From NCBI GenBank assembly GCA_016208495.1, contig JACQXX010000136.1:17309-81308 (forward strand): a stretch of 64,000 nt of DNA, in the 5' to 3' direction. Below the pieces are notes generated by a model, which was not told where the DNA came from, did not search any database, and saw only the letters and a list, made by a program, of their open reading frames with translations. The position numbers and the translations under genes are program-made. How positions within the stretch are numbered: position 1 is the first letter of the stretch; the number at the start of each line of letters is the position of its first letter. Of this stretch, positions 62,599 through 64,000 are shown piece by piece. The stretch comes from Acidobacteriota bacterium (GTDB lineage: Bacteria; Acidobacteriota; Blastocatellia; Chloracidobacteriales; Chloracidobacteriaceae).

Positions 62599-63717
62599 AT
62601 GAAGACAACCGATGTAATTGTGATTGGTGGTGGGGTCATTGGTCTGGCGATTGGTCGTGCGCTACGACAAGCTGGTCTCCAGGTGACGCTCTTTGAACGC
62701 AATGACCAGCCCGGTGGCGAAGCTTCCTGGGCCGCCGCCGGAATGCTGGCACCCCAATCAGAAGCGACGGGGCCAGGGGCGATGCTTGATTTGTGCCTGG
62801 CCAGCCGGGCACTCTATCCTCAACTGGCCGGGTGTTTGCGCGAAGAAACCGGAATTGATATCGAACTGCGGCAGGAAGGGACACTCTTGCCTTCGTTTTC
62901 AGCCGATCAGCATTGCCAACTGCAGGCTTTTGTTAGCTGGCAGCAATCTGCCGGGTTGCGGGCTTCTCTGATTTCCGCCGCTGAAGCCTTTGAACGTGAA
63001 CCACGTCTTTCACCCAAACTGGTCGAAGCCGTCTGGCTGCCTGACGACTGGCAGGTTGATAACCGCCGCCTGACGCGTGCGCTGATTACGGCTGCCTATC
63101 TGGCCGGAGTTGATATCCGCTGCAATGCTGGAAGTGTTCGGCTCCTGGTTGAAAACAATCGGGTGAAAGGGGTTGAGGTAGGATTGGATCGCTGGTCAGC
63201 ACCGGTGGTCATTAACGCCGCAGGCAGTTGGGCCGCCCAGATGCCTGCCGAATTACTCCGCTTGCCCAGGGCCAGCGTGCGACCGATTCGAGGGCAAATG
63301 CTGGCTCTAGAGATGCAACCTCCGACACTCTTGCGGCACGTAATCCGATCTGAAGCGGCATACCTTGTCCCCCGGCGCGATGGACGGCTGGTGGTCGGCG
63401 CCACGGTTGAAGATACCGGGTTTGCCAAACACGTGACTGCCGGCGGGGTGATGGCGTTGCTCAACGGCGTGGTTGAAACGGTTCCGGCGCTGGCTGATTG
63501 TGCCTTGATTGAAACCTGGGCCGGGCTGAGACCGCTGGCTGAAGACCAATTGCCAATTCTTGGGGCCACCGACGTTTCCGGGTTACTCTGTGCCACCGGG
63601 CATTATCGAAATGGAATTTTACTCACGCCGATTACTGCTGCGGTGATGACGTCACTGGTAACTGGCACTGTACCGGCGATTGATCTGACGCCATTTTCAC
63701 CACAGCGATTTCAGTAA
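62599..63717 (+). CDS. thiO: Glycine oxidase ThiO
   Basis: The product is 372 residues. The FAD-binding DAO fold starts VIVIGGGVIGLAIGRALRQAG (GxGxxG at 10-15), then PGGEASWAAAGMLAPQ as in ThiO. Later it has VINAAGSWAAQM, RPIRGQMLALEM, and the C-terminal WAGLRPLAEDQLPILGA with GHYRNGILLTPITA. It oxidises glycine to iminoglycine for the thiazole part of thiamine. No other thiamine genes or TPP riboswitch were seen nearby. The gene is flanked on both sides by the same TAATACC element. Confidence 0.92.
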   Translation: MKTTDVIVIGGGVIGLAIGRALRQAGLQVTLFERNDQPGGEASWAAAGMLAPQSEATGPGAMLDLCLASRALYPQLAGCLREETGIDIELRQEGTLLPSFSADQHCQLQAFVSWQQSAGLRASLISAAEAFEREPRLSPKLVEAVWLPDDWQVDNRRLTRALITAAYLAGVDIRCNAGSVRLLVENNRVKGVEVGLDRWSAPVVINAAGSWAAQMPAELLRLPRASVRPIRGQMLALEMQPPTLLRHVIRSEAAYLVPRRDGRLVVGATVEDTGFAKHVTAGGVMALLNGVVETVPALADCALIETWAGLRPLAEDQLPILGATDVSGLLCATGHYRNGILLTPITAAVMTSLVTGTVPAIDLTPFSPQRFQ

Positions 63718-63756
63718 AACCAGAGAAAAAGTCCAGTACTTCAAAGAGATACAAGG

Positions 63757-63866
63757 AATAATACCATTTTGGGCTGGGGGTATCGGGCTAAGGGCTAAGG
63801 GAAATACAACTTTTTCAATAGTTTAGCCTCGCCGTAATACGAAGACTTCACTCCAAAGTGGTATAA
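63757..63866. repeat. TAATACC...GGTATAA-type element, downstream of thiO
   Basis: AATAATACCATTTTGGGC at the left, GGGCTAAGGGCTAAGGGAAA heptamers and TTTTTCAATAGTTTAGC inside, and CCAAAGTGGTATAA at the right. It is a ~110-bp relative of the element at 62470 in the same orientation. Confidence 0.8.
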
Positions 63867-63874
63867 ACTTCGAA

Positions 63875-64000
63875 AGCCCTCAGCCCTCAGCCCTCAGCCC
63901 TCAGCCCTCAGCCCTCAGCCCTCAGCCCTCAGCCCTCAGCCCTCAGCCCTCAGCCCTCAGCCCTCAGCCCTCAGCCCTCAGCCCTCAGCCCTCAGCCCTC
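63875..64000. repeat. CAGCCCT heptamer array, at least 17 copies, runs off window
   Basis: From about 63881 to the last base the sequence is a perfect run of CAGCCCT, at least 17 copies. It is the longest uniform array in the window and its end is unseen. Confidence 0.95.

Overview
The window looks like chromosomal DNA of an Acidobacteriota bacterium, probably class Blastocatellia; this is an inference. GC is near 50 percent by eye. The strongest pointer is the protein at 25560-27260, which carries the VWFA-related domain typical of Acidobacteria. WD40-caspase, Uma2, DUF2934 and ASH-repeat proteins fit the same group. No rRNA, tRNA, CRISPR array or transposase gene was found.

Layout. 1-9.2 kb: the 3' end of a large secreted ASH-repeat protein, a membrane protein, a truncated HAD hydrolase, an M28 peptidase, an ATL DNA-repair protein overlapping a cupin, a chimeric zinc-finger-like protein and a Uma2 nuclease. 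9.2-20.8 kb: L,D-transpeptidase, thiolase, glgC, recG, aspS, a methyltransferase, a DUF1648-type membrane protein, a low-molecular-weight phosphatase, a LOG-family protein and a second Uma2. 20.9-28.6 kb (minus strand): WD40-caspase protein, an orphan ABC ATPase, the VWFA protein, and a PilP-like gene overlapping a short crotonase homologue. 29.3-32.7 kb: ubiX, a helical-repeat protein and a TldD-like protein. 32.9-41.2 kb (minus strand): a type IV pilus/type II secretion cluster running F, E, secretin, two pseudopilins and PilM-like. 41.5-47 kb: an alpha/beta hydrolase, a DUF2934 protein, an NtrC-type regulator and a NatA/NatB-like ABC exporter. 47.5-54 kb: three HlyD-type adaptors in a row, a MacB-type permease and a periplasmic protein. 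54-63.7 kb: a GT-C-like membrane protein, hutH, a cytochrome c lipoprotein, an M28/glutaminyl-cyclase-like lipoprotein, an IPMDH-family dehydrogenase, trmL, a PP2C phosphatase and thiO.

The most unusual content lies between the genes. Most larger intergenic gaps hold elements built from short tandem repeats, mostly 7-mers with some 8-mers, of about ten different sequences. They are often arranged as inverted arms around a core of 60-340 bp. Several cores recur in the window with 80-90 percent identity. At least three other spacers look like MITEs with 13-38 bp terminal inverted repeats, and one MITE sits inside a heptamer element, which itself sits between the ends of another repeat family. 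Many elements begin exactly at a stop codon and supply it. One family carries a short segment whose two copies differ mainly at third codon positions of one frame, as if it encodes or encoded a peptide. This nested set of non-autonomous repeats, with no mobilising enzyme in the window, is the best candidate for an undescribed system here.
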